Part shown: piece by piece, positions 33,316 to 41,733 of the stretch | Position numbering within the stretch: position 1 is the stretch's first letter | How the letters are laid out: each line of letters starts with the position of its first letter | Assembly: GCA_031400455.1 (NCBI GenBank) | Contig: JANNPX010000022.1 | Coordinates: 10,604 to 74,603, forward strand | DNA: 64,000 nt | Source: JANXYW01 sp031400455 | GTDB lineage: Bacteria; Chloroflexota; Dehalococcoidia; DSTF01; JACRBR01 | Reading direction: 5' to 3' | Made by a program: the position numbers and the translations under genes | The notes under the pieces: model-generated | Told to the model about the DNA's origin: nothing | The model's input: only the letters and a program-made list of their open reading frames with translations | Database searches by the model: none

Positions 33316-33686
33316 GACCGTCTCCTCTGGAAGTAGTCCCGCACCATCGCCGGAGCCACGGACAGTACGCCGACGACGACCGCCAACACCACGAGCAGCA
33401 CGCCAGCGACCATGCGGCCGATCTGATCGATGCCGCCGGCATCGCCGCTCGCCGCTTGGTACACCATGCCGATTGCGAGCATGGCCGTGACGACCGCCAG
33501 AATCAGCCCCGTCGCCCGCGCGAAGTTCGACGGTAGCGGCCCCTCGCTCGACGCGGCGCGCCGCGCGGTGGTCGCCGCGTTTCGCGGCCGCGGTGCATCC
33601 GCGACGGCAGCGGCCGTGGAGTTCTCTGTGCCTCCGCGGCTACGTTCCCTCACAGGCTTGCGTTTGCGTCCCTTGCGTTCTGGCAT
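33312..33686 (-). CDS. Small membrane protein with Arg/Lys-rich N terminus
   Basis: 124 residues from the ATG at 33686. The basic N-terminal tail (PERKGRKRKPVRERSR) is followed by two hydrophobic helices (about 58-75, TGLILAVVTAMLAIGMVY; 90-112, VAGVLLVVLAVVVGVLS). The start is 5 bp after the speB stop, so it may be part of the same transcript. The GTGA overlap links it to the gene downstream. Function unknown. Confidence 0.65.
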   Translation of the reverse strand: MPERKGRKRKPVRERSRGGTENSTAAAVADAPRPRNAATTARRAASSEGPLPSNFARATGLILAVVTAMLAIGMVYQAASGDAGGIDQIGRMVAGVLLVVLAVVVGVLSVAPAMVRDYFQRRRS

Positions 33687-33691
33687 CGCGA

Positions 33692-34570
33692 TCACTCCAC
33701 CGGGCCCAGCGCCAGGCCAATCAGCCGGTACGTCAGCTTCGCCGCGAGTTGCGCGCATGAGCGCGGCCCCAGCGATGGCGATAGCTCAGTCACGTCGAAC
33801 CCCACGATCCGTTTCGTCTTCGCGACGGCAATCAGCAGGTCCGACACCTCGTCCCAGTGCAGCCCGCCGGGCTCCGGCGTGCCGACTGCCGACATCTCGG
33901 ACGGATCGAAGTTGTCGAGGTCGATGGTGATGTAAACCGCGTCGCTCAGCCGCGCGACAACAGCCTGCGCGCCCGCTTCGCGGTATTCCTTCGGCGAGTA
34001 GAACCCGAGCCCCTGTTCTCGCACGAACTGCGCATCTTCGAACGACGCGCTGCGCAGCCCCACCTGGGTCACCGGCGCGTGCTCTTGCGCGCGGCGCAGC
34101 GTGCACGCGTGGTTGTATCTCGAATCGAGATACTCGTCGCGCATGTCGGAGTGCGCGTCGAACGCCAGCACCGACAGCCCCGGCGTGCGCTTCGCGTGTG
34201 CGCGCACGGCGCCGACCGCGACCGTATGCTCGCCGCCCAGCGTCACGACGAACTTGCCAGCGTACAGCAGTTCGCTCACCACCGACTCGATGCGATCCGT
34301 CATCGCCTCGGGCGAACCGGTATGCGGGGCCAACTCCGGCAATGTGTGGATTCCGTGGCGCCACGGCTCGATCCCGAGGCCGACGTCATAGAGTTCCATG
34401 TCGGCGGACGCCTCGATGATCGCCCGCGGACCATCGCGCGTGCCGGCGCGAGCCGTCACCGTCGAGTCGTACGGCACCGGCAGCACGACCACGCGCGAGC
34501 GCTCGAACGACGAGTCTTCCTCGTCGAGCGACGCAAAGTTCACCTGGGGATAGAATCGCGTGTCCGCCAC
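33692..34570 (-). CDS. speB: Agmatinase/ureohydrolase
   Basis: 292 residues. A binuclear manganese enzyme of the arginase superfamily; hydrolyses agmatine to putrescine and urea, or a related guanidino compound. The metal-binding signatures GGEHT, FDAHSD and DLDNFDP are all present, followed by GTPEPGG. GTG start at 34570. It leads a unit with two small membrane proteins. No speA (arginine decarboxylase) lies in the window, so substrate is by family. Confidence 0.85.
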   Translation of the reverse strand: MADTRFYPQVNFASLDEEDSSFERSRVVVLPVPYDSTVTARAGTRDGPRAIIEASADMELYDVGLGIEPWRHGIHTLPELAPHTGSPEAMTDRIESVVSELLYAGKFVVTLGGEHTVAVGAVRAHAKRTPGLSVLAFDAHSDMRDEYLDSRYNHACTLRRAQEHAPVTQVGLRSASFEDAQFVREQGLGFYSPKEYREAGAQAVVARLSDAVYITIDLDNFDPSEMSAVGTPEPGGLHWDEVSDLLIAVAKTKRIVGFDVTELSPSLGPRSCAQLAAKLTYRLIGLALGPVE

Positions 34571-34704
34571 AAGCTCAGATTACCGTCTATCCGGTATGCG
34601 GACACCGGAGAGTTGACAACCGCGCGTCAAGGTCGGCGGCTCGGTCGCTGGGCGATTGTCCTGGCACGTGGCGTGACTGAAGGCTGTCGGCTGACCGGAG
34701 CCGC

Positions 34705-35628
34705 CTACCGCTTCGCGCCGGTGGAGCCGCGTAGACGCGGGTCGAGGATGTCGCGCAGTGTGTCGCCAAGAAGGTTGAACGCCAGCACGACCAGGCTGAT
34801 CGCAGCGCCGGGGAATATCACGAGCCACGGATAGGTGCTTCCCCTGCCGACGCCCGTACTCAGGTCGGCGCCCCAGCTCGGCTCTCCGGGGCTCACACCG
34901 AGCCCGAGGAAGCTCAGCGCGGACTCCACCAACACCGCCGCCGCGAAGACGCTGCTCAACCCGACCAAGATGAACGGCATGATGTTCGGGAGTACGTGAC
35001 GCCATAGGAGCCGGAACTCGCTCGCGCCTGTGGAGCGCGCGCCGATCACGTACTCCTTCTGCTTCTCGACGAGCGCAACGACCCGCATGATGCGCGAACC
35101 GCCGAAGAGCGCTCCGATCGCCACCACCATCTCGACCGTCCTGAGCCCCGGCCCGAACGCCGCGACGAACGTCAGTAGGAGGAAGAGCTGCGGGAACGCT
35201 CCCCACGCTTCGCCGGACCGCTGAATGAGATAGTCGAGCCAGCGACCGAAGTAGCCGGACAAGATGCCGAGCGCTGTGCCCGGGAAGAAACCGAAAAACA
35301 ATATGACGACGCCAAACTTTAGATCGATACGGGCGCCCGCAAGAATGCGGCTGAAGATGTCTTGGCCGAACTTCGTCGTTCCGAACGGATGCGCGAGGCG
35401 GGGACTAAGGAACTGAGACGTCGCATCGAGTTCGCGCGGCGGATAGGGCGTCAGGCTGGCTCCTACTACCCCTAGAAACACAAAGCCAACCACCACCAGC
35501 AGTGACACCGCGCCGATCGGGTTCTCGCGTGCGAGGCGACCCATCTTCGCGAGCCACGGCCGATCCTTCGGGAGCTCCCAGGTCTCACCCGCGATGATCG
35601 TCGCATTCGGATTCGCTACGGTTGCCAT
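34705..35628 (-). CDS. Dipeptide/oligopeptide ABC transporter permease (DppC/OppC type)
   Basis: 307 residues with an N-terminal cytosolic segment, about six transmembrane helices and the EAA-type motif near GARSTGASEFRLLWRHVLPN. A conserved GVSPGEPSWGADLS follows LGLGV. It forms the inner-membrane channel with the preceding permease. Its ATG (35628) overlaps the upstream permease's TAA by one base. ATP-binding subunits are not encoded next to it, so they must come from elsewhere. Confidence 0.93.
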   Translation of the reverse strand: MATVANPNATIIAGETWELPKDRPWLAKMGRLARENPIGAVSLLVVVGFVFLGVVGASLTPYPPRELDATSQFLSPRLAHPFGTTKFGQDIFSRILAGARIDLKFGVVILFFGFFPGTALGILSGYFGRWLDYLIQRSGEAWGAFPQLFLLLTFVAAFGPGLRTVEMVVAIGALFGGSRIMRVVALVEKQKEYVIGARSTGASEFRLLWRHVLPNIMPFILVGLSSVFAAAVLVESALSFLGLGVSPGEPSWGADLSTGVGRGSTYPWLVIFPGAAISLVVLAFNLLGDTLRDILDPRLRGSTGAKR

Positions 35629-36626
35629 TAGCTGTACTTCACCCGTGGGTCAGCGAACGCGTACGAAAGGTCGACAACCAGGTTCACGAGCACGACCACG
35701 GTCGCGGTGTAGATCGCCAGAAACTGGATCACCGGCAGGTCTCGGCTAAACGTGGACTGGAAGAGGAACAGGCCGTTGCCATCGATGCTAAGGATCCGCT
35801 CAGCGATGACGGAGCCACCAAACACGGCGATGAACGCGGTGCCAACGGCCGTGAGGATCGGCGTACTCGCGTTTCTCAGTGCATGCGTCAGGACCACCGT
35901 GTGCTGCCGAAGTCCCTTGGCTTTCGCGGTGCGCACGTAGTCGCTTCGCAGCACCTCCAGCATCGTCGTCCGCACGAGTCGCATCAGGCCGGCCGACCCG
36001 CCGATACCGATGATCAGCGCGGCGGGCAGGAACAAGCGAAGGTTCGTCCACGGGTCATCGTAGATGGGCACATACCCACCCACCGGGGCCGAATAGTTCC
36101 ACAGGTATGAGGGGATGATGATCAGCAGACTCAGCAGGAAGAACTCCGGGACGGATGTCCCGAACACCGAGAAGATGCGGACGAAGTAGTCGAGGGGACT
36201 GTTCCGATACATGGCCGACAAGATGCCGAACAAGATGCCGAACGAGACGCTGAAGAACAGGCTCAACGCGACGATCTCAAAACTGGCCGGGAAGCGGCGG
36301 ATGAACTCCGACCGCACGCTCTTCTGGCTGAGATACGTCTTGCCGAAGTCACCACGGAGCGCATCGAACAGCCAGCGCGAGTACTGGCTATTCCGCTGCA
36401 CTCCGACGAAAGGCACGCTCGTGTCGAAGGTGATGGGGAAGATCGGATCGTTGAGGTGGTATTGCTCGCGAATCGCTCTCTTCTGCTCCGGCGTCGCGTT
36501 CTGCCCACCGATCACGTCGGCGATATCGCTCGTGGGCAGCACGCGGAGCAGCACAAACACGGCGATCGACACGGCGATCAGAATGATTGGCAGGAACGAG
36601 AGTCGCCTCAACGTATACCGCAACAT
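35628..36626 (-). CDS. Dipeptide/oligopeptide ABC transporter permease (DppB/OppB type)
   Basis: 332 residues. The N terminus LRYTLRRLSFLPIILIAVS is the typical first helix. There are about six transmembrane segments, and the EAA loop is in DYVRTAKAKGLRQHTVVLTHALRNA. It pairs with the downstream DppC-type protein by a one-base overlap. The substrate-binding protein gene ends about 40 bp upstream, so the order is binding protein, permease B, permease C. Confidence 0.93.
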   Translation of the reverse strand: MLRYTLRRLSFLPIILIAVSIAVFVLLRVLPTSDIADVIGGQNATPEQKRAIREQYHLNDPIFPITFDTSVPFVGVQRNSQYSRWLFDALRGDFGKTYLSQKSVRSEFIRRFPASFEIVALSLFFSVSFGILFGILSAMYRNSPLDYFVRIFSVFGTSVPEFFLLSLLIIIPSYLWNYSAPVGGYVPIYDDPWTNLRLFLPAALIIGIGGSAGLMRLVRTTMLEVLRSDYVRTAKAKGLRQHTVVLTHALRNASTPILTAVGTAFIAVFGGSVIAERILSIDGNGLFLFQSTFSRDLPVIQFLAIYTATVVVLVNLVVDLSYAFADPRVKYS

Positions 36627-36668
36627 ATGCCCGCGTTACCTCCGACGCTGTTCCAGCACCGTTCGGCG

Positions 36669-38402
36669 CTACGCCTTGTCCAGCCACGACGTGCGGTTGA
36701 ACAATCCGTAAGATCCGCGGCCGGTGATCGACCCCTTGACGTACGAGTAGCGCCCGCCATACCCGATCTCTGAGAAGATGTTGAGCATCGGCGAGTACTT
36801 CTTCATGATCACCTTTTGCGCGACCTTTACCTTTTCGATGCGCGCCTTCTCGTCCAGCTCCTGCGCCGCGGCAAGCACCGCGGTGTCCACGTCGGCGTCC
36901 TTGTAGCCCATGAAGTTCTTGCGGTCGCCTTCCGCGCCCAGGTAGAAGCGCAGCGGCAGATCCGGATCCTCATACGCCAGGTGCAGGAAGCACGTCATGT
37001 GGAAGTTCCCCGTGCCTAGCGACTGACTGAACCACTTCACCAGGTCCTCGGGAAGCAGCTTCACCTTCACGCCGCCGCGCTGGAGCTGGGCCTGCAACAC
37101 CTGCGCCAGGTTGGCATCGACCGGGCGTACCGAGTGCTTGAGCTCTATTTCCTGGCTGAAGTCGAAGCTCGCAGCCTCGAGCAACTTCTTCGCGTCCGCG
37201 ATGTCGTGGCGGAAGTACTCCGCCAGCTCCGGGTCGCTTTCGGGCAGCGCGTAGAGCGCGTGCGCCGGCGGGATGGGACCCGTCTTGATTCCGCTCCCCT
37301 CGGCCAGCAACTGGATCGCCTCGTCGCGGTCGATGAGCAGGTTGAACGCCTGTCGCACTCGCTCGTCCGTGAATGGCGGCTCGTACTTGAGCATCAGCGT
37401 CGTGTAGTCCCTGCCGAGGCTGCTTCCAATTTCGATCTTATCGCCAAATTCCTTCTTGGTATCCTCGGCTTCCGTCTTGCTCGTGAAGCCGTACGTGTCG
37501 ATCTCGCCAGCCTTGAATGCCGCGAGCGCAGCGACGTCGTCGGTGATCAGCTTGTTGTTGATGCCGTCGAGGTATGGCTGCCCCGCGATGGACTTCGTAC
37601 CGGCGAACTGGCGGAACTTGTCGAACTTCGCGAGCTGGATGTTGGCGCCGTTGTCGTGGCTCTTCAGCACCCACTGGCCGGAACCGATCGCATCCTTCGT
37701 CAGGATGTCATCGTTGTTCAGGATCTCCTTCGGCAAGATCGAACTCGTGATTGGCGAGCCTGCGTTCGAGGAAGTAAACACCCAGGCCCATGGGAACTTC
37801 ATCTTGATCGTGACCGTGCGCTCGCCCGTGAATGTGATGTCATCCATCACGTTGTGCAGAAAGTCGTAGCCGACACCGATCTCGGCGCGGAACCGCTTGA
37901 AGCTCTCGGCGACATCTTCGGCTGTGACTTTGCGTCCATTTACGGGCGCTTTGTCGTGGAACACCGCATCGCCCAACGTCGCGATAACCGTGAGCGGGTC
38001 CGGCTGTTCCACCTGTGTGGCCAGGAACAATTCGCGCACACCAGTGTCCGTCGGCGTGTACCACATGTGGTCGTACGTCGTAAATCCCAGGTACAGCCCC
38101 TGAGCAAGCGCGAGGATGCTCGGGCCGAAGACCTTCATGCTCGGCAGCGGACCGCCCTGCCGGACGTTGAGAATGCCCCCGGGCTTCGCCGGCCCGTCTT
38201 GCGAGCCGTCGTTCACGCCGGATGTGGAGGTGGTGTTAGGCGTCGGCTTTGCGCCCGGCGTGCCCGTGGTCGTCTTGCTGCCGCCGCCGCAGCCGACAAT
38301 GGCGATGCTGCCGATCGCCGCGCCGCCGACCGCTGCGCCCGCCAATACCTTACGACGCGAGACGCGCTGCGCTTGCCAGTATCGAAGATCGTACTCTGCC
38401 AT
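36669..38402 (-). CDS. ABC transporter substrate-binding lipoprotein (family 5), Tat-type signal
   Basis: 577 residues from the ATG at 38402. The N terminus carries a twin-arginine SRRKVLAG stretch, then a hydrophobic segment ending in IVGC (lipidated Cys). The mature protein has family 5 (peptide/nickel/oligopeptide) features: NGRKVTAEDVAESFKRF, then VRQAFNLLIDRDEAI. Binds peptides or other solutes outside the membrane for the two permeases. A strong promoter lies 82-110 bp upstream of the start. Confidence 0.9.
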   Translation of the reverse strand: MAEYDLRYWQAQRVSRRKVLAGAAVGGAAIGSIAIVGCGGGSKTTTGTPGAKPTPNTTSTSGVNDGSQDGPAKPGGILNVRQGGPLPSMKVFGPSILALAQGLYLGFTTYDHMWYTPTDTGVRELFLATQVEQPDPLTVIATLGDAVFHDKAPVNGRKVTAEDVAESFKRFRAEIGVGYDFLHNVMDDITFTGERTVTIKMKFPWAWVFTSSNAGSPITSSILPKEILNNDDILTKDAIGSGQWVLKSHDNGANIQLAKFDKFRQFAGTKSIAGQPYLDGINNKLITDDVAALAAFKAGEIDTYGFTSKTEAEDTKKEFGDKIEIGSSLGRDYTTLMLKYEPPFTDERVRQAFNLLIDRDEAIQLLAEGSGIKTGPIPPAHALYALPESDPELAEYFRHDIADAKKLLEAASFDFSQEIELKHSVRPVDANLAQVLQAQLQRGGVKVKLLPEDLVKWFSQSLGTGNFHMTCFLHLAYEDPDLPLRFYLGAEGDRKNFMGYKDADVDTAVLAAAQELDEKARIEKVKVAQKVIMKKYSPMLNIFSEIGYGGRYSYVKGSITGRGSYGLFNRTSWLDKA

Positions 38403-38483
38403 TGGTCCCGCCTCTTCTACTAACCTCCAGCCGCCCCGCTGCTGAGAGGAACACACCCACCGCCGCGTCACTGAATGGAGTTC

Positions 38484-38512
38484 ATTTTGCTCGCCGAATC
38501 GGCCCCTGTCAA
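38484..38512 (-). promoter_or_regulatory. Sigma-70-type promoter of the ABC importer operon
   Basis: On the minus strand TTGACA (38512-38507), a 17-bp spacer and CAAAAT (38489-38484). The start codon of the binding protein is about 80 bp downstream. Confidence 0.6.
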
Positions 38513-38569
38513 CAGTACGTTACATTCTCACCCGAAGTTCCCGAGCACGTCGTGTCGAAACAACTGTGA

Positions 38570-38860
38570 TCAATGGTGTCCGCCACCCGCCTGTTCCGGC
38601 GAGTACGCGGTCAGCCCAAGCTTTCGGCGCAGCAGGTACGCGCCCGTCCCGACGCCCACAACCAGTCCCGCGACGATACCCGCCACGACGAGCTGCACCT
38701 CAACGCGCGACCCATCGTGTTGATCCACCGGCTGCTGCACCTGCTGGTGTGAAGTGACACGCCCGTCAGCAAACGGCACACCTGCTGCGTCTGTCGGCGC
38801 GGCGACGGCGAAGCTCATCACCCATGCCGAGACCATCACGGCAAGTAGCATCAGGCGCAT
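38570..38860 (-). CDS. Small secreted/membrane protein, 96 aa
   Basis: Start at 38860. Hydrophobic N-terminal helix (LMLLAVMVSAWVMSFAVA) resembling a signal peptide, a polar loop, then a second transmembrane helix (VEVQLVVAGIVAGLVVGVGTG) and a His-containing tail. No family recognised. An in-frame upstream extension of 22 residues is less likely because it precedes the signal sequence. Confidence 0.55.
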   Translation of the reverse strand: MRLMLLAVMVSAWVMSFAVAAPTDAAGVPFADGRVTSHQQVQQPVDQHDGSRVEVQLVVAGIVAGLVVGVGTGAYLLRRKLGLTAYSPEQAGGGHH

Positions 38861-38988
38861 CGAACCAACTCCCCTGCGGCTTCCCAGCACTGCCCCGTTC
38901 GCCTTCGCTCGGCGTACCGGCGGCATGCTATCACAGGGCCCTCGTACGCTCGATGCTGCGCGCGCATGAACTGCGCCGCCGCCTCGGC

Positions 38989-39426
38989 CTATTCGGCCTG
39001 GGGGCGCGCCGACGCTCCCACCTGCTCAATCGATACCACGCTCAACGTACGCGGGAAGTGGACGATCTTGACATACGTGTCCTCTTCCACCATGACATGA
39101 TCCTCCGGCTGCAGCCGGAACACCCGCCGATCCACGGCGACGTAGTAGCTGTGCCAGACGATGAGCAGCTCGGCGCGGGACCACTTCTTCTGCACGACTC
39201 CTTCGCTCTCGGTCAGCGGAGCGCGCAGGTCGCGGAACTGCATCCACACTTGATGCGCCAGAAGCAACCCCACCACTGCCACCACGGCAAGGGTCAGATA
39301 CCCGACGCCCTGCGGCTCATTGGTCGCGATGAAGTACAGGAGGAAGATGTCTCCCGCCAGGATGACCGCGTAGATCAGCATGCTGCGGAGGAGTGCGGTA
39401 CGGGCGCGGGATTCCGGATCTCGCAC
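38989..39426 (-). CDS. Membrane protein with two N-terminal helices and PH-like cytosolic domain
   Basis: 145 residues. Transmembrane helices at about 15-35 (MLIYAVILAGDIFLLYFIA) and 43-58 (LTLAVVAVVGLLLAHQV), followed by a soluble part of short strands (LIVWHSYYVAVDRRVFRLQPED). The soluble part may be a small PH-like or bPH2-like domain, by appearance only. The start is 2 bp after the stop of the LysM gene, so the two form an operon. Confidence 0.65.
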   Translation of the reverse strand: MRDPESRARTALLRSMLIYAVILAGDIFLLYFIATNEPQGVGYLTLAVVAVVGLLLAHQVWMQFRDLRAPLTESEGVVQKKWSRAELLIVWHSYYVAVDRRVFRLQPEDHVMVEEDTYVKIVHFPRTLSVVSIEQVGASARPQAE

Positions 39427-39428
39427 GG

Positions 39429-40007
39429 CTACGACTCTGGCTTCGGCAGCAGCAGCGTTGTGCCGATCGGCAGAACCGGTGCCTCATAGTCCAGGTTGTT
39501 GAGCGCGGCGATCGCCTTGGCGAAGCTCACAGGGTCGTCGCCCGGCGGCAGGTTGGCGTTCGCAATGTCGAAGAGCGTATCGCCCTCCTGCACGGTGTAC
39601 TCGCCGAACGGGTTCATCGTCGGCGTACGAACAGGCGTATTACCAGCGCCCGGCGTGCCGGTGGCATCGGTACTGACAGGCGTGCCGGTCGCGCCGCCGC
39701 TCGTCGGCTGCGGCGTTTCCGCCGGTTTCGCCGTCGCGTTACGGCCACCGGGCGTCGCTGTCGTCTTCCCGACTACGACCGGCGAGCCCTTCGATTCGCC
39801 AGGCGGCTTGACGAGCAGGAACACGGCGATCGCCGTGCCGACCAGCATGACCAGCAGCGCGCCGCGATACAGGTTGAACGATGGCATGGCGCTCCCCGGC
39901 TGCAAACACGCGGCGCAATACGTCGCGTTGCCGTGATCTTCGCAGTACGGCTTCGCGCAGCGCTTGCAGGCGTTGACCGCCGGTTGGTCGCAGGAGTAAC
40001 AGTTCAC
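39429..40007 (-). CDS. Zinc-finger (B-box-like)/transmembrane/LysM protein
   Basis: 192 residues. The N terminus has eight metal ligands (Cys3, 6, 14, 17, 22, His25, Cys31, 34) in B-box/cross-brace spacing. A transmembrane helix is at about 48-66 (GALLVMLVGTAIAVFLLV), then a Thr/Pro/Gly-rich stalk, and a C-terminal LysM domain from about 137 (YTVQEGDTLFDIANANL). The topology suggests an inside zinc module joined to an outside peptidoglycan-binding domain. Small C-terminal-in prediction not needed; the orientation is inferred. Confidence 0.75.
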   Translation of the reverse strand: MNCYSCDQPAVNACKRCAKPYCEDHGNATYCAACLQPGSAMPSFNLYRGALLVMLVGTAIAVFLLVKPPGESKGSPVVVGKTTATPGGRNATAKPAETPQPTSGGATGTPVSTDATGTPGAGNTPVRTPTMNPFGEYTVQEGDTLFDIANANLPPGDDPVSFAKAIAALNNLDYEAPVLPIGTTLLLPKPES

Positions 40008-40206
40008 GTAGTGAGCAGTCTACCAAGTCGGCGCCACGACCTCGCTCGGGATGGTAAGCGCCGCACGGGAATGAAGCTGCGCGCGCCGCGTTTCGGCTGA
40101 GCGTGCGTGACGCCGCCGCGGCTTCACGTAGCCTTCGCGGTGCACCCCACAACATGGCCATTACCGCGCGCACGGCCGCCACCGGCGTGCGCACCGGCCG
40201 CCACCC

Positions 40207-40229
40207 GTAGCGTGGACTTGACTCCGCGC
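40207..40229. repeat. Dispersed palindrome, GTAGCGTGGACTT family
   Basis: GTAGCGTGGACTTGACTCCG and on, near-identical to 5712-5734 and inverted to 51008-51030. Confidence 0.6.
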
Positions 40230-40258
40230 GGACGTCGCAACGGCGGTGGACGACAAAC

Positions 40259-40285
40259 GCCGCGAGCGCTATGAGCGCTCGCGGC
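40259..40285 (-). terminator. Terminator after rplL
   Basis: A 12-bp perfect stem (GCCGCGAGCGCT / AGCGCTCGCGGC) with a 3-nt loop (40259-40285). Read on the minus strand it is followed by GTTTGTCG. It lies about 45 bp after the rplL stop. Confidence 0.75.
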
Positions 40286-40329
40286 ATGCAGTCGGTGCAG
40301 ATTCTCGCACCAGCGATGCGCCAGGCAGA

Positions 40330-40713
40330 CTAGGTCAGTTCTGCCGTTGCGCCGGCTTCGGTCAGCTTCGTCTTGACGGCCTCAGCTTCCGCCTTGGCGA
40401 TGCCTTCCTTGACGGTCACAGGCGCGCTCTCGACCAGGTCCTTCGCTTCCTTCAGACCCAGCGTCGTCACCTCGCGCACGGCCTTGATGACGTTGATCTT
40501 GTTCGCGCCGGCATCCTTCAGGACGACGTTGAACTCCGTCTTCTCTTCCTCGGCGGCCGCAGCAGGCGCACCGGCCCCAGGGCCCGCCGCCATCATCATC
40601 TGCGGAGCGGCGGCCGTGATACCGAACTCGTCCTCGATCTTCTTGTTGAGATCGCGGAGCTCGATGATCGTCATGCCCTTGATGATGTCAAACGCTTCTT
40701 CAACCTTCGCCAT
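40330..40713 (-). CDS. rplL: 50S ribosomal protein bL12 (L7/L12)
   Basis: 127 residues. An N-terminal dimerisation helix (KVEEAFDIIKGMTIIELRDL), an Ala/Pro/Gly hinge, and the C-terminal domain KTEFNVVLKDAGANKINVIKAVREVT, which recruits translation factors. It is last in the rplJ-rplL unit. rpoB/rpoC, which often follow, are absent here. Confidence 0.97.
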   Translation of the reverse strand: MAKVEEAFDIIKGMTIIELRDLNKKIEDEFGITAAAPQMMMAAGPGAGAPAAAAEEEKTEFNVVLKDAGANKINVIKAVREVTTLGLKEAKDLVESAPVTVKEGIAKAEAEAVKTKLTEAGATAELT

Positions 40714-40814
40714 TGTTCCTCCGTTGTGTTTCAGCTTTTCAGCACTTCAGCCAGCCAGCACTTCGATGTCGGTCTCGCGCGCTGACTGCTGACGCGCTGA
40801 CCACTGACCGGCGC

Positions 40815-41345
40815 TTATGCCGCCGTCTCTTCCAATTGCTTTGCCCGCGCATCCACCAGCCGTGCGAACGACTGGATGCTGTCGGTCGTGAGGTTCACGA
40901 ACTGCTGTACCGGCTGGATGAACGCGCCAACCAGCTTCCCGATCAGTTCGTCGCGGCTCGGCAGGCTCGCCAGTTCGCCGACGATGCTGCCCGGCACGAT
41001 CGCGCCATCCATGAACACGTGCTTCGGCGCGAACGCGTTGCGCGCAGCCTTCGCGTAGTCGGCGATCACCTTCGACGGCGCGACGATGTCGCCGAACCCG
41101 AAGATCACCAGCGACGGACCCTCCGCCACCTTGCCCGCCTCAGCCAGCCCGGCCTGCGATGCCGCGATCTGGAACAGGCGGTTCTTCACCACGCGCGCTT
41201 CGACGCCGGCATCACGCAAGGCGCGACGCAACGTCGTGATCTCCTTCACCGTGAGCCCGCGATACTCCGCGCCGACCACGATGCTCGCCCGCGCGACGAG
41301 ATCCTTCAGTTCCGCGACGTTCGCTTCTTTCTTCGCCGTTGGCAT
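40815..41345 (-). CDS. rplJ: 50S ribosomal protein uL10
   Basis: 176 residues from the ATG at 41345, which has a GGTGGAG ribosome binding site. The upstream frame through the leader is spurious. Motifs VAELKDLVARASIVVGAEYRGLTV and ALRDAGVEARVVKNRLFQIA match L10. It forms the ribosomal stalk base with L12 and, by family, represses its own mRNA by binding a leader RNA (see the L10 leader at 41542-41595). Confidence 0.95.
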   Translation of the reverse strand: MPTAKKEANVAELKDLVARASIVVGAEYRGLTVKEITTLRRALRDAGVEARVVKNRLFQIAASQAGLAEAGKVAEGPSLVIFGFGDIVAPSKVIADYAKAARNAFAPKHVFMDGAIVPGSIVGELASLPSRDELIGKLVGAFIQPVQQFVNLTTDSIQSFARLVDARAKQLEETAA

Positions 41346-41406
41346 AGGCACTCCACCTTCGCGAACCATACGTCCGCAGCCATGCTGCTGAACGTTGTCC
41401 CCGTCT

Positions 41407-41433
41407 GTAGGGGCGGACCTGCGTGTCCGCCCT
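41407..41433. repeat. REP palindrome in the rplJ leader
   Basis: GTAGGGGCGGAC-CTGCGT-GTCCGCCCT. It lies between the attenuator hairpin and rplJ, inside the 5' untranslated region. Confidence 0.8.
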
Positions 41434-41473
41434 GCTCGTTCCGGCACCCGTCGTGCCGCTGGATAACAAGAAA

Positions 41474-41491
41474 CCCCTGCCTGAGCAGGGG
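41474..41491 (-). terminator. Attenuator-like terminator in the rplJ leader
   Basis: Stem CCCCTGC-CTGA-GCAGGGG; on the minus strand it is followed by TTTCTTG. It sits about 50 bp after the L10 binding core and about 130 bp before rplJ, where an L10-dependent transcription attenuator would be. Confidence 0.6.
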
Positions 41492-41541
41492 CACACGCGC
41501 GAAGTACGCCGCAGCGTTCGACTTCGATTCCACGTATTGCG

Positions 41542-41595
41542 CCTCGGCAGGCTGTGATTATGCCGCGAGCGATTCCCGCGAACGCCTGCTGTCTC
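41542..41595 (-). ncRNA. L10 leader: L10(L12)4-binding autoregulatory RNA element
   Basis: On the minus strand GAGACAGCAGGCG and, 27 nt later, GCCTGCCGAGG are the two conserved sides of the ribosomal protein L10 leader. GCAGGC pairs with GCCTGC across a GCGGGAATCGCTCGCGGC helix, and CCGAGG makes the internal loop. The element is upstream of rplJ-rplL and is followed by an attenuator hairpin (41474-41491), as in known L10-regulated operons. Confidence 0.65.
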
Positions 41596-41733
41596 AAGCA
41601 ACAGGAGTGTAGCGGGCGGGCCACCACGGCGCAATCGGGATGCGCGGTGGTGACGATCCCCTGCGAAGCCTACACTCTAGCCACGCCGTGCCTGCCGTAC
41701 AGCGCGGCTCTCCCAGAATGCGAGGGTACTGCC

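Larger units (their letters stand above)
40008..40329. other. 322-bp region upstream of rplL end
   Basis: No gene. It contains one palindromic repeat (40207-40229) and a strong stem-loop (40259-40285), both listed. The rest is GC-rich with no coding character. Confidence 0.5.

Noticed and set aside
34580..35206. Separate gene in another frame inside the DppC-type permease region
   Set aside because: It lies inside the conserved permease with a clear family match; the alternative frame is Arg-rich and without domain features.
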